Source: an uncultured Duganella sp.
Lineage (GTDB): Bacteria > Pseudomonadota > Gammaproteobacteria > Burkholderiales > Burkholderiaceae
Assembly (NCBI GenBank): GCA_946482635.1
Contig: CAMLSG010000262.1
Coordinates: 1-6,342, forward strand
DNA length: 6,342 nucleotides
Reading direction: 5' to 3'
Positions within the stretch are counted from its first letter, which is position 1. Every line of letters begins with the position of its first letter. Shown here in pieces: positions 1-5,076 of the stretch. Below the pieces are notes generated by a model. That model worked only from the letters and a program-made list of their open reading frames with translations. It searched no databases and was not told where the DNA came from. Both the position numbers and the translations under genes were made by a program.

Positions 1-234
1 GGATGCTTCGACTTCCATCATCCGAACTTCGGCCTGAAACTGCACTTGGCATTCAAGGCGCTCACTCCAACCCAGCCAGCTTCGAAGTTCGAGATTGCCT
101 ACAACGTGCCGACGCAATACTTCTACGTTGAGCAAGCTACCAACCGGCCCTATGCCTGCTTCTTCGCTAGAAACCTGACACCAGAAGGGCATACGAATCT
201 AAGTCTTTACGCGGTTGATGCATGCGGGCTATAA
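1..234 (+). CDS. C-terminal part of an unrecognised protein (5' truncated by window)
   Basis: Frame 1 is open from the first base to TAA at 232-234, giving 77 residues that begin GCFDFHHPNFGLKLH. The first possible in-frame start inside the window is TTG at 46, but the reading frame continues upstream with sensible composition, so the gene almost certainly begins before the window. The visible part is rich in aromatic residues and has three cysteines (one near the window start, one in the RPYACFF stretch, one in the last four residues). There is no membrane segment and no motif I recognise. It lies 192 bp upstream of the hcp-like gene on the same strand and could belong to the same accessory region, but nothing in the sequence shows a functional link. 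Confidence 0.55.
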   Translation, partial: GCFDFHHPNFGLKLHLAFKALTPTQPASKFEIAYNVPTQYFYVEQATNRPYACFFARNLTPEGHTNLSLYAVDACGL

Positions 235-285
235 CGAGCAACTTCAAAGGCTTGACGCGGTACCGCGCACGATAGACAGCCAGAA

Positions 286-316
286 TTGCTCACATAAAAG
301 ATTTCATAGCTATAAT
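286..316 (+). promoter_or_regulatory. Candidate sigma-70-type promoter for the hcp cassette
   Basis: A perfect TATAAT lies at 311-316, preceded by a weak TTGCTC at 286-291 with a long 19-nt spacer. The whole stretch from about 290 to 420 is strikingly A+T-rich compared with the rest of the window. Transcription from here would give a leader of about 100 nt before the hcp-like start at 427. A sigma-54 site (GG-N10-GC), common for hcp genes, was looked for near 376 and not found. Confidence 0.35.
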
Positions 317-426
317 TATATTGTTGTGAAATTTTTAATTTTCCACGCTTCACTTCCGTGAAAAAATTTTAAACTTGGCCTGTCAAGTTACTACTTATTT
401 AATAGCTTATTATTCAAGAGAGAAAT

Positions 427-921
427 ATGGCAATTGACGTATATCTGCAAATTGATGGTATCAAAGGTGAATCCCAAGACGACAAACATAAAGAATGGAT
501 CGAGGTTAGTGGTATTCACTGGGGCGTGCACCAGCCAAAAAGCGCTACCGCCTCGACTGCCGGTGGCCATACCGCCGAACGCGCCGAACTGTCGGACATT
601 TCCTTTTCCAAGTTGAGTGATTTGTCTTCGCCAATCCTTTTGCAAACATGCGCATCGGGAAAGACCATTCCAAAAGCTAAGTTTGAGTTCTTCCGCGCCG
701 ACGGCAATGGCGATCGTGTGAAGTACTTCGACATCGAACTCGAAAACGTTCTGATCAGCATGGTGACGCCGCACTTGGGCGGAAGCGACAGGATTCTGTC
801 AGAGAATGTCAATTTGAAATTTTCGAAAGTGAAGTGGAAATATACGCAGCAGAAAGTTGGCGGTGGCACTGGTGGCAATACGTCTGGCGGCTGGGATCTC
901 GCAACTAATAAAGTCGCTTAA
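427..921 (+). CDS. hcp: Hcp-family type VI secretion tube protein / effector carrier
   Basis: The 164-residue product fits the T6SS Hcp family (about 160-170 residues), whose hexameric rings stack into the inner tube and can carry small effectors in their lumen. The N-terminus MAIDVYLQIDGIKGES, followed by a W-I-E-V-x-G-I-x-W-G strand (24-33), is the classic Hcp opening. Residues 83-90 (KAKFEFFR), 98-110 and 129-142 continue the barrel strands. The C-terminal tail with GGxxGG and GGWDLATNK (145-162) is also typical. The start at ATG 427 is set by a purine-rich SD (AGAGAGAA) about 4 nt upstream. It is the first gene of a tight cassette: the effector gene starts 9 nt after its stop. No vgrG or sheath genes are visible, so this is probably an orphan or auxiliary hcp paired with its own cargo rather than the main-cluster copy. 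Confidence 0.88.
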   Translation: MAIDVYLQIDGIKGESQDDKHKEWIEVSGIHWGVHQPKSATASTAGGHTAERAELSDISFSKLSDLSSPILLQTCASGKTIPKAKFEFFRADGNGDRVKYFDIELENVLISMVTPHLGGSDRILSENVNLKFSKVKWKYTQQKVGGGTGGNTSGGWDLATNKVA

Positions 922-930
922 AGGCTGACC

Positions 931-1314
931 ATGCCGCTTAATCTGGATCAATTTGCGCAACATTTGCGGGAGAACGCGCTGCCGGGATTTGGGCAGGGTA
1001 AATGCGCCAAGTTCGTACGCTTGGCGCTCCAAGCCGGCGGGGCTCAAATTTCGCAATATGCGCCGTCGGGAAAAGATTTTGGCCCAGTCTTGCTTCAACT
1101 GGGCTTCCACGAAATCACAGTCGACAACCCGGACACCTTTCATTTTATGAGGGGAGATGTCATGGTTATGCAGCCTTATACCGGAGGTAATCCGAATGGA
1201 CATGTGGCCGGTTTCGATGGCAGCAAGTGGATTTCCGACTTCATTCAATCTGACTACTGGGCAGGTCCCGGATACCGAGCAGAAAGACCAAGTAATGTTG
1301 TCTACCGCTATTAA
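931..1314 (+). CDS. Putative T6SS peptidoglycan amidase effector, NlpC/P60/CHAP-like (BPSL0067-type)
   Basis: A 127-residue protein with the layout of a small papain-like cell-wall hydrolase. The presumed nucleophile is Cys25 in GQGKCAKFVR at the start of a helix, the presumed base is His91 in GNPNGHVAGFDG, and the C-terminus has the W-I-S-D-F...YWAGPGYR...VYRY pattern that I associate with BPSL0067-family proteins; Asp97 or Asp103 could be the third residue. Family knowledge: such T6SS amidases (Tae-type) cleave peptide stems of peptidoglycan in the periplasm of rival cells. There is no signal peptide, as expected for cargo loaded in the cytoplasm into Hcp. The gene lies 9 nt after hcp, with its SD (AAGG, about 921-924) overlapping the hcp stop, and it overlaps the next gene by 20 nt. 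Family assignment is from memory of motifs, not a search. Confidence 0.75.
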   Translation: MPLNLDQFAQHLRENALPGFGQGKCAKFVRLALQAGGAQISQYAPSGKDFGPVLLQLGFHEITVDNPDTFHFMRGDVMVMQPYTGGNPNGHVAGFDGSKWISDFIQSDYWAGPGYRAERPSNVVYRY

Positions 1315-1882
1315 GGGCAGGTGCGCAGCCGTTTTGTTGACGGTGCTTTGCGCCAGTGCGGATGCACAAGAAAGCAAGCGCCCGCCACAATTCTTGCAAG
1401 ATCCCGTATTAGGCCTGCGGCTCCCTATCGCTGGCATGAAGCTGGATTCGGTGCCTGAAGATGTACGCGCGCTGTGCGAACAGATGGCTGACACTAAGAC
1501 CTGGACCACGCGCCAATGGGTTTTCGGCGTAACAGAATATTCCTCAGCGACGTATTACCTCGTCAACGGATATTCGAAGCGTCGCCATCCAAAGCCGAAC
1601 CAGCGTCCATATCTTCAATCCGTTAACGGCGGCGTTTATAAAGTTTCGGGCACCGAATGTAATGGCGACCCGGCACGCGAAACTTTTGAAGTGCGCGACC
1701 CGCAGCAAATTCCCCGGGAAGTACTACAACAACTCGCTCAGGATCTGGTAACTCGCCTGACACGTGCAACTGGCGGCGCGCGGCGGTTGCGTGCTGAAAT
1801 TAAGAAGCAGCACATCGACTTTGATCACTTGTCGCCCGAGATTCAAGAAGCGTTTAAGCCCTACTTTGAAGGCGCACATTAG
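1295..1882 (+). CDS. Putative periplasmic immunity protein for the amidase effector
   Basis: The frame is open further upstream (from ATG 1157), but ATG 1295 is the sensible start: it gives a 195-residue protein beginning with a basic n-region, a hydrophobic core (about 11-19) and an A-D-A^Q cleavage site near residue 24. The earlier in-frame starts would lie deep inside the effector gene and place the hydrophobic stretch internally. The mature protein has Cys61 and Cys122, which could form a disulfide in the periplasm, and a charged, probably helical C-terminal third. It overlaps the effector stop by 20 nt, suggesting translational coupling. Position, export signal and overlap match known T6SS amidase-immunity pairs, where the immunity protein guards the periplasm against self and sister attack. 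I do not recognise its family. The Cys19 context (TVLC) is not a lipobox. Confidence 0.68.
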   Translation: MLSTAIKGRCAAVLLTVLCASADAQESKRPPQFLQDPVLGLRLPIAGMKLDSVPEDVRALCEQMADTKTWTTRQWVFGVTEYSSATYYLVNGYSKRRHPKPNQRPYLQSVNGGVYKVSGTECNGDPARETFEVRDPQQIPREVLQQLAQDLVTRLTRATGGARRLRAEIKKQHIDFDHLSPEIQEAFKPYFEGAH

Positions 1883-1913
1883 GTTAAGAGACCAGTTTTT
1901 GCTTGGCCAGTGG

Positions 1914-1942
1914 AAGGCAGGGGCTCGCACCCTGCCTTTTTT
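1914..1942 (+). terminator. Rho-independent terminator of the hcp-effector-immunity cassette
   Basis: A perfect 9-bp stem AAGGCAGGG (1914-1922) / CCCTGCCTT (1930-1938) with a 7-nt loop is followed by a run of T through 1942. It lies about 30 nt after the immunity gene stop, so the three-gene transcript ends here before reaching ssrA on the opposite strand. Confidence 0.9.
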
Positions 1943-1983
1943 CGTGATCAGCTTCAATCCCCCCATTCAGCGCTAACGAACAT

Positions 1984-2023
1984 AAAAAAGGGCCCCAAGC
2001 TTGCGCTTGGAGCCCAATTTTTT
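1984..2023 (-). terminator. ssrA terminator, usable in both directions
   Basis: An 11-bp stem (1990-2000 with 2005-2015, one G-U pair on the ssrA strand) is closed by a 4-nt loop, which reads GCAA on the minus strand and is a stable GNRA tetraloop. Read on the minus strand the stem is followed by six T (A tract at 1984-1989). Read on the plus strand it is followed by AA and six T (2018-2023). It lies about 7 nt beyond the tmRNA CCA end and so insulates ssrA and the converging cassette from each other. Confidence 0.92.
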
Positions 2024-2029
2024 GTTCGG

Positions 2030-2392
2030 TGGTGGAGACGGCGGGAATCGAACCCGCGTCCGCAAGCACTCTACAGACAGTTCTACATACTTAGCACTAT
2101 CATTTAATTTGACCTGTACGGCACGGATGTGCACGTTCCGGACAAGCGATTCACCTTAGATTTAGAGCTACTCGAAGTGAACCCTCGTAGCTCGATCCCT
2201 TCTAAATGACCCAACACGGCCTTGCGGCCACACCCGAAGGGCGAGGTGTTGTCGGGCAGGTCAGCGATTAAGCTGCCAGTGCGTACGAGTTATCGTTTGC
2301 AGTTAGTTTGTTTCTGGATGTATTTACGAGGTGACCAGCCCTCGGTATGCCCTGTTCTGCTTTGCAACCCACGTCGAAACCAGGTCGTCCCC
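2030..2392 (-). ncRNA. ssrA: tmRNA (transfer-messenger RNA), one-piece
   Basis: tmRNA rescues ribosomes stalled on broken mRNA by acting as alanyl-tRNA and then as template for a degradation tag, with SmpB. On the minus strand the 5' end GGGGACG (2392-2386) pairs with CGUCUCC just before the encoded CCA end (2030) to form the 7-bp acceptor stem with one G-U pair. The T arm is GCGGG-TTCGATT-CCCGC (2057-2041). The 5' region has the conserved GACCTGGTTTCGACGTGGGT-type start. The tag reading frame is at 2300-2268. Ends are in normal order, so this is the ordinary one-piece form, not the permuted two-piece type found in some proteobacteria. Length is 363 nt, usual for the family. A terminator follows directly. 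The 3' end of ssrA is a well-known insertion target for integrative elements. Confidence 0.97.
2268..2300 (-). other. tmRNA tag-peptide reading frame (ANDNSYALAA)
   Basis: The resume codon GCA (2300-2298) is followed by AAC GAT AAC TCG TAC GCA CTG GCA GCT and stop TAA (2270-2268), encoding A-N-D-N-S-Y-A-L-A-A. The conserved AND start and ALAA end match the proteobacterial tag (E. coli ANDENYALAA). The C-terminal LAA is the degron recognised by ClpXP and ClpAP. Confidence 0.93.
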
Positions 2393-2407
2393 ACAGAAGG
2401 AACCTCT

Positions 2408-2413
2408 ATTTTA
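2408..2413 (-). promoter_or_regulatory. Possible -10 element for ssrA
   Basis: TAAAAT on the minus strand (2413-2408) lies about 16 nt before the mature tmRNA 5' end, which suits a precursor later trimmed by RNase P. No convincing -35 hexamer is seen at the right distance; it would fall across the stop of the upstream gene. No terminator separates that gene from ssrA, so read-through transcription could also contribute. Confidence 0.3.
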
Positions 2414-2433
2414 CATGAATCTTTTCGCGAGCG

Positions 2434-3408
2434 TTACTCTTCCAGCGAAACCAGCGGGCGAGCGTCGTCGGGCAGGCGTTTGTGGTGGATCTCGCCGCCG
2501 GGCGCGAAGGTGAATTCGACCAGGTGGCGGCGCGAAACCGGCACGATGGCGGATTTGAGGTCGTGGAAGCTGTCGGCTTCCTTGAAGCCGAGGTCGACGG
2601 TCAGGCTCTCAAGCTGGTAAGTCTCGACCAGTTGCTCCACGCGGTTGCGGCGGTTGTTGGTTTCGATAGTGCCGTGGTGGGCGGGCTTTTCGCCTTCGAA
2701 GTAGCGGATCAGGGCGCCTTCCATCACTTCCACATGGGAGCGGGTGGAGGCTTCGCCCAGAGGATCCTGCACCGCGGTTTCGACTTTCACATCCATGCGC
2801 TTGATCAGCAGGAAGGTGTCGAGCGTGCCGTCGTTTTCTTCCATGATGCGGTTGACGGCAGGGTAGCGGCCTTTGGCCAGGCGGGCTTGCTGGTCGCGCG
2901 TGATGCCGATGTATTCAACCGTGCTTTCGTACTTCAGGTCGTTCGGGAATTTCTGCAGCAGGTCGTGCGCGGAATAACATTCCGTCAGCGCGCCCCAGTT
3001 CAGCGTGATGTACTTGTCATGCAGGGTGACGATCGGCTTCTTGAAGGTGGCTTCGAACGGCACTTCCAGTTCCAGCGTGATCGATTCCTTGCGGTTGTCG
3101 ACGCCGGCCAGCAGCGGCACGGTCAGCTTCAGGCCGAAGAAGCCCCAGCTGGTGCCTTTCTTGATGTCGAAGCGCAGGCGAGGGCGGGAAATGACGAAGA
3201 ACAGCAACTGCTTTTCCATCGTCGCGTCGAGCGCGAACTGCATGCGGCGCTGGTAGCGGCCGATCGGGTCGCGGAAGTCGGGAACCAGCGGATCGTTGAT
3301 CAGCAGGTCGTACCAGTAGAAACGGCTTTCGGCAACGGAGGCGTCCCAAGCCTGGGGCGCACTGCTGCGTGGTGGGAGCGCCGCCTCGATGTTGTCGTCC
3401 CCGTCCAT
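2434..3408 (-). CDS. Protein of unknown function, 324 aa, with a weak GIY-YIG-like signature
   Basis: ATG 3408 is chosen because GGAGA lies 5 nt upstream and a promoter precedes it; the frame is open to a GTG/ATG-like position at 3477, but that start overlaps the promoter. No signal peptide or membrane helix is seen, so it is probably cytoplasmic. Residues 50-130 look beta-rich (for example LLFFVISRPRLRF, KLTVPLLAGV, SITLELEVPF). The C-terminal half holds STVEYIGITRDQQARL (Y166-I-G168, R176), then E230 in MEGALIRYFEG followed by P and N251/N252. This spacing resembles the YIG/Arg/Glu/Asn set of GIY-YIG domains, but the canonical first GIY strand is not clear. I do not recognise the family with confidence. 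It lies 41 nt upstream of ssrA and 84 nt downstream of the HAD phosphatase gene, with its own promoter, so it seems independently expressed. Confidence 0.85.
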   Translation of the reverse strand: MDGDDNIEAALPPRSSAPQAWDASVAESRFYWYDLLINDPLVPDFRDPIGRYQRRMQFALDATMEKQLLFFVISRPRLRFDIKKGTSWGFFGLKLTVPLLAGVDNRKESITLELEVPFEATFKKPIVTLHDKYITLNWGALTECYSAHDLLQKFPNDLKYESTVEYIGITRDQQARLAKGRYPAVNRIMEENDGTLDTFLLIKRMDVKVETAVQDPLGEASTRSHVEVMEGALIRYFEGEKPAHHGTIETNNRRNRVEQLVETYQLESLTVDLGFKEADSFHDLKSAIVPVSRRHLVEFTFAPGGEIHHKRLPDDARPLVSLEE

Positions 3409-3449
3409 AAATTCTCCGATGCCCTTTTTCTGTATTCGTTGCTGACTAT

Positions 3450-3477
3450 AGTATAGAAACTTATTGCTGTTGGGCAA
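3450..3477 (-). promoter_or_regulatory. Sigma-70 promoter of the 2434-3408 gene
   Basis: On the minus strand TTGCCC (3477-3472) and TATACT (3455-3450) are separated by 16 nt, a good housekeeping-type promoter. Transcription would start near 3443, giving a leader of about 35 nt that contains the GGAGA SD. A second overlapping TATAGT lies 5 nt further downstream. Confidence 0.6.
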
Positions 3478-3492
3478 GTTATAACGTAGTTT

Positions 3493-4185
3493 CTACGCTG
3501 CTAACGGTGTCGGGGATGGTACGGTTGCTCGGATCAGGGCGAGCAAGTCGGCTGGCGAGGCCAGCAAATGGTCGGCGCCCCAGGCGGCCGGCTCGACTGC
3601 TCCGCAATAACCCCATTGGCAGGCCACGGTGCGCATGCCGGCGGCGTGGCCGGCCTGGATGTCGCGCAGGTCGTCGCCGACGTACCAGCATTCTTCCGGC
3701 GCCAGGCCGAGGCGGGCGGCGGCTTCCAGCAGCGGGGCAGGGTGGGGCTTGGCGTGCGGGGTGGTATCGCCGGAAATTACGCAGCTTGCCAGCGCCAGGC
3801 CGATTTGCGGCACCAGCGGGTCGGTAAAGCGCGCAGGCTTGTTGGTGACGATGCCCCAGCGCAGGCCGGCGTCGGCAATGCCGGCCAGCAGTTCGTGGAT
3901 GCCGTCGAACAGGGTGCTGTGGACGGCCATTGCGGCTTCGTAATTGGTGAAAAAGCCATCGCGCAGTTCTTCAAAGCCTTCGTCCTGCGGCTTCAGGCCG
4001 AAGGACACGCCGATCATGCCGCGTGCGCCGTGCGATGCCTGCGGGCGCAGGATCTCATATGGCGTTGGTTCCAGTCCGCGCACGGTGCGCAGCAGGTTGA
4101 TCGCGGCGGCCAGGTCGGGCGCGGTGTCGGCCAGGGTGCCATCCAGGTCGAACAGGATGGCGCGCGGGGCTGGGAACAGGCTCAT
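3493..4185 (-). CDS. HAD-superfamily phosphatase, Gph/MupP type (phosphoglycolate or MurNAc-6-phosphate phosphatase)
   Basis: A 230-residue HAD-IA hydrolase with all four motifs: I, FDLDGTLAD (nucleophile Asp13, acid/base Asp15); II, GIVTNKP (Thr114); III, Lys146 in PHAKPHP; IV, GDDLRDI (Asp171, Asp172) for Mg binding. It is commonly annotated as phosphoglycolate phosphatase (Gph). However, the cap region (GARGMI..SFGL...GFEELRDGFFTNY, AVHSTLFDGI) and the position just downstream of ubiG recall MupP of Pseudomonas. MupP dephosphorylates N-acetylmuramate-6-phosphate in the AnmK-MupP-AmgK-MurU recycling route, and its gene also neighbours ubiG. I infer MupP is more likely but cannot prove it from sequence alone. 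The start ATG 4185 lies 46 nt after the ubiG stop on the same strand, with no clear SD. There is no terminator between the two genes, so co-transcription is likely. Confidence 0.9.
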   Translation of the reverse strand: MSLFPAPRAILFDLDGTLADTAPDLAAAINLLRTVRGLEPTPYEILRPQASHGARGMIGVSFGLKPQDEGFEELRDGFFTNYEAAMAVHSTLFDGIHELLAGIADAGLRWGIVTNKPARFTDPLVPQIGLALASCVISGDTTPHAKPHPAPLLEAAARLGLAPEECWYVGDDLRDIQAGHAAGMRTVACQWGYCGAVEPAAWGADHLLASPADLLALIRATVPSPTPLAA

Positions 4186-4207
4186 GATGGGGAAGGGCTT
4201 TCGAAGC

Positions 4208-4227
4208 AGGCGGCGCGCAGGCCGCCT
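4208..4227 (-). other. Intercistronic hairpin between ubiG and the HAD phosphatase gene
   Basis: A perfect 7-bp G+C-rich stem AGGCGGC/GCCGCCT with a 6-nt loop begins 4 nt after the ubiG stop. No T run follows on the minus strand, so it is not a normal terminator. It may protect the 3' end of an upstream message or lower expression of the downstream gene. Confidence 0.5.
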
Positions 4228-4231
4228 GGCT

Positions 4232-4927
4232 TTATTCAGGGCGGGTGCAAGCCACCAGGTAATTAACGCTGGTGTCGTTGTTCAGGGAGTAGACCTTGGT
4301 GAACGGATTGTAGCCCATGCCCTTCAAGGCATCTACTTGCAGTCCAGCAGTGCGCACATATTGCGACAGTTCTGCGGGAGTGATGAACTTTTCATAATCA
4401 TGCGTGCCCTTGGGGAGCATGCGCAGCAGGTATTCGGCGCCGATCACCGCGAACAGGTAAGCCTTCGGGTTGCGGTTCAGCGTGGAGAAGAAGACGTGGC
4501 CGCCCGGCTTGACCAGGGTGGCCGCTGCGCGCACGATCGCGCCCGGGTCAGGGACGTGTTCCAGCATTTCCATGCAGGTGACCACGTCGTATTGGCCGGC
4601 TTCCTGCGCAGCCATTTCCTCGGCGGCGATCAGCTTGTAGCGTACCGGCACGCCGGATTCCAGGCTGTGCAGGTCGGCTACTTTCAGGGCCTTTTCGGAC
4701 AGGTCGATGCCGGTGACCTTGGCGCCTTTGCGGGCCATGGATTCGGACAGGATGCCCCCGCCGCAGCCGATATCGATCACGTTCTTCCCGGCCAGCGGGG
4801 CGCGGGCGTTGATCCATTCCAGGCGCAGTGGATTGATTTCGTGCAGGGGTTTGAATTCGGACGTGGGATCCCACCAGTGATGGGCCAGTTCGCTGAATTT
4901 TTGCAGTTCTAATGGGTCGGCATTCAT
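4232..4927 (-). CDS. ubiG: Ubiquinone biosynthesis O-methyltransferase UbiG
   Basis: UbiG carries out both SAM-dependent O-methylations of ubiquinone synthesis (the catechol intermediate, and demethylubiquinone to ubiquinone) at the membrane surface. The 231-residue protein has the class I methyltransferase order: N-terminal [22 protein letters not shown] with HEINPLRL (29-36), motif [14 protein letters not shown] (50-62), acidic Asp75 in GIDLSE, motif [11 protein letters not shown] (118-128), post-[18 protein letters not shown], and the hydrophobic [25 protein letters not shown] segment linked to membrane association. ATG 4927 (MNADPLEL) is chosen because UbiG proteins start there. The frame reaches GTG 4966, but the added residues are not family-like. 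No SD is visible before either ATG 4927 or ATG 4939. Length is normal. The HAD phosphatase gene follows on the same strand. Confidence 0.96.
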   Translation of the reverse strand: MNADPLELQKFSELAHHWWDPTSEFKPLHEINPLRLEWINARAPLAGKNVIDIGCGGGILSESMARKGAKVTGIDLSEKALKVADLHSLESGVPVRYKLIAAEEMAAQEAGQYDVVTCMEMLEHVPDPGAIVRAAATLVKPGGHVFFSTLNRNPKAYLFAVIGAEYLLRMLPKGTHDYEKFITPAELSQYVRTAGLQVDALKGMGYNPFTKVYSLNNDTSVNYLVACTRPE

Positions 4928-4934
4928 AGGCGCG

Positions 4935-4943
4935 ATCATAGCA
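4935..4943 (-). promoter_or_regulatory. Extended -10 element in front of ubiG
   Basis: The minus strand reads TGC-TATGAT (4943-4935), an extended -10 with five of six consensus bases. The usual 7-nt distance puts the transcription start at or next to the A of the ubiG ATG (4927), which would give a leaderless or nearly leaderless message. No SD is present, consistent with this. Prediction only. Confidence 0.4.
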
Positions 4944-4970
4944 GAGGGGGCATTAAAACGGGGCACAGCG

Positions 4971-5024
4971 GAAAAAGGGGACGTACTCCTTTTTTGCGAA
5001 AAAATGTGTTACGTCCCCTTTTTC
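4971..5024. repeat. REP-like palindromic element
   Basis: Two perfect 15-bp inverted arms, GAAAAAGGGGACGTA (4971-4985) and TACGTCCCCTTTTTC (5010-5024), enclose 24 nt that contain a second small inverted repeat TTTTTT-GCG-AAAAAA (4990-5004). The left arm can alternatively fold with CTCCTTTTT (4986-4994) around an ACGTA loop. The structure resembles dispersed REP elements mobilised by RAYT (Y1 transposase-like) proteins. The core AAAAAGGGGACGTA looks to me like a dispersed repeat of betaproteobacteria, though copy number cannot be seen here. It fills the space between the ompA terminator and the ubiG promoter. Confidence 0.7.
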
Positions 5025-5052
5025 AAAAAAAAGCCCCGCTCAGGGCGGGGCT
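5025..5052 (-). terminator. Rho-independent terminator of ompA
   Basis: On the minus strand an 8-bp stem AGCCCCGC/GCGGGGCT (5052-5045 with 5039-5032) has a 5-nt loop and is followed by a T tract of about eight (5032-5025). It lies 24 nt after the ompA stop and abuts the palindromic element. Confidence 0.92.
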
Positions 5053-5076
5053 GCAATAGCGCTGATGCGCCGGGAA

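Noticed and set aside
256..267. 12-bp palindrome CGCGGTACCGCG after the partial first gene
   Set aside because: No T tract follows, so it is not a terminator; a single short palindrome of this kind can be chance.
343..370. Hairpin CACG...CGTG with A/T flanks in the hcp leader
   Set aside because: Only four G+C pairs with a mismatch next to them; too weak to call a regulatory element or terminator.
370..392. Possible sigma-54 promoter before hcp (TTGGCC near 375)
   Set aside because: The GG is not followed by GC at the required 10-nt spacing.
1346..1357. Lipoprotein signal in the immunity protein (Cys19)
   Set aside because: The residues before Cys are T-V-L, not a lipobox; a normal A-D-A cleavage site follows.
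799..1509. 236-residue minus-strand frame across the effector and immunity genes
   Set aside because: Overlaps two well-supported coding regions and has no start signals or recognisable domain.
2482..3456. 324-residue open frame on the plus strand opposite the unknown gene
   Set aside because: It mirrors the codon pattern of the minus-strand gene, is loaded with Val/Gln/Arg/Phe, and has no SD. The minus-strand gene has a promoter and SD.
3485..3497. CGTAG-TTT-CTACG hairpin at the HAD phosphatase stop
   Set aside because: Only 5 bp with a 3-nt loop and no T run; too weak for a terminator.
3568..4912. Long plus-strand open frames across the HAD phosphatase and ubiG genes
   Set aside because: Both opposite-strand genes are unmistakable by motifs; these are antisense shadows common in G+C-rich DNA.
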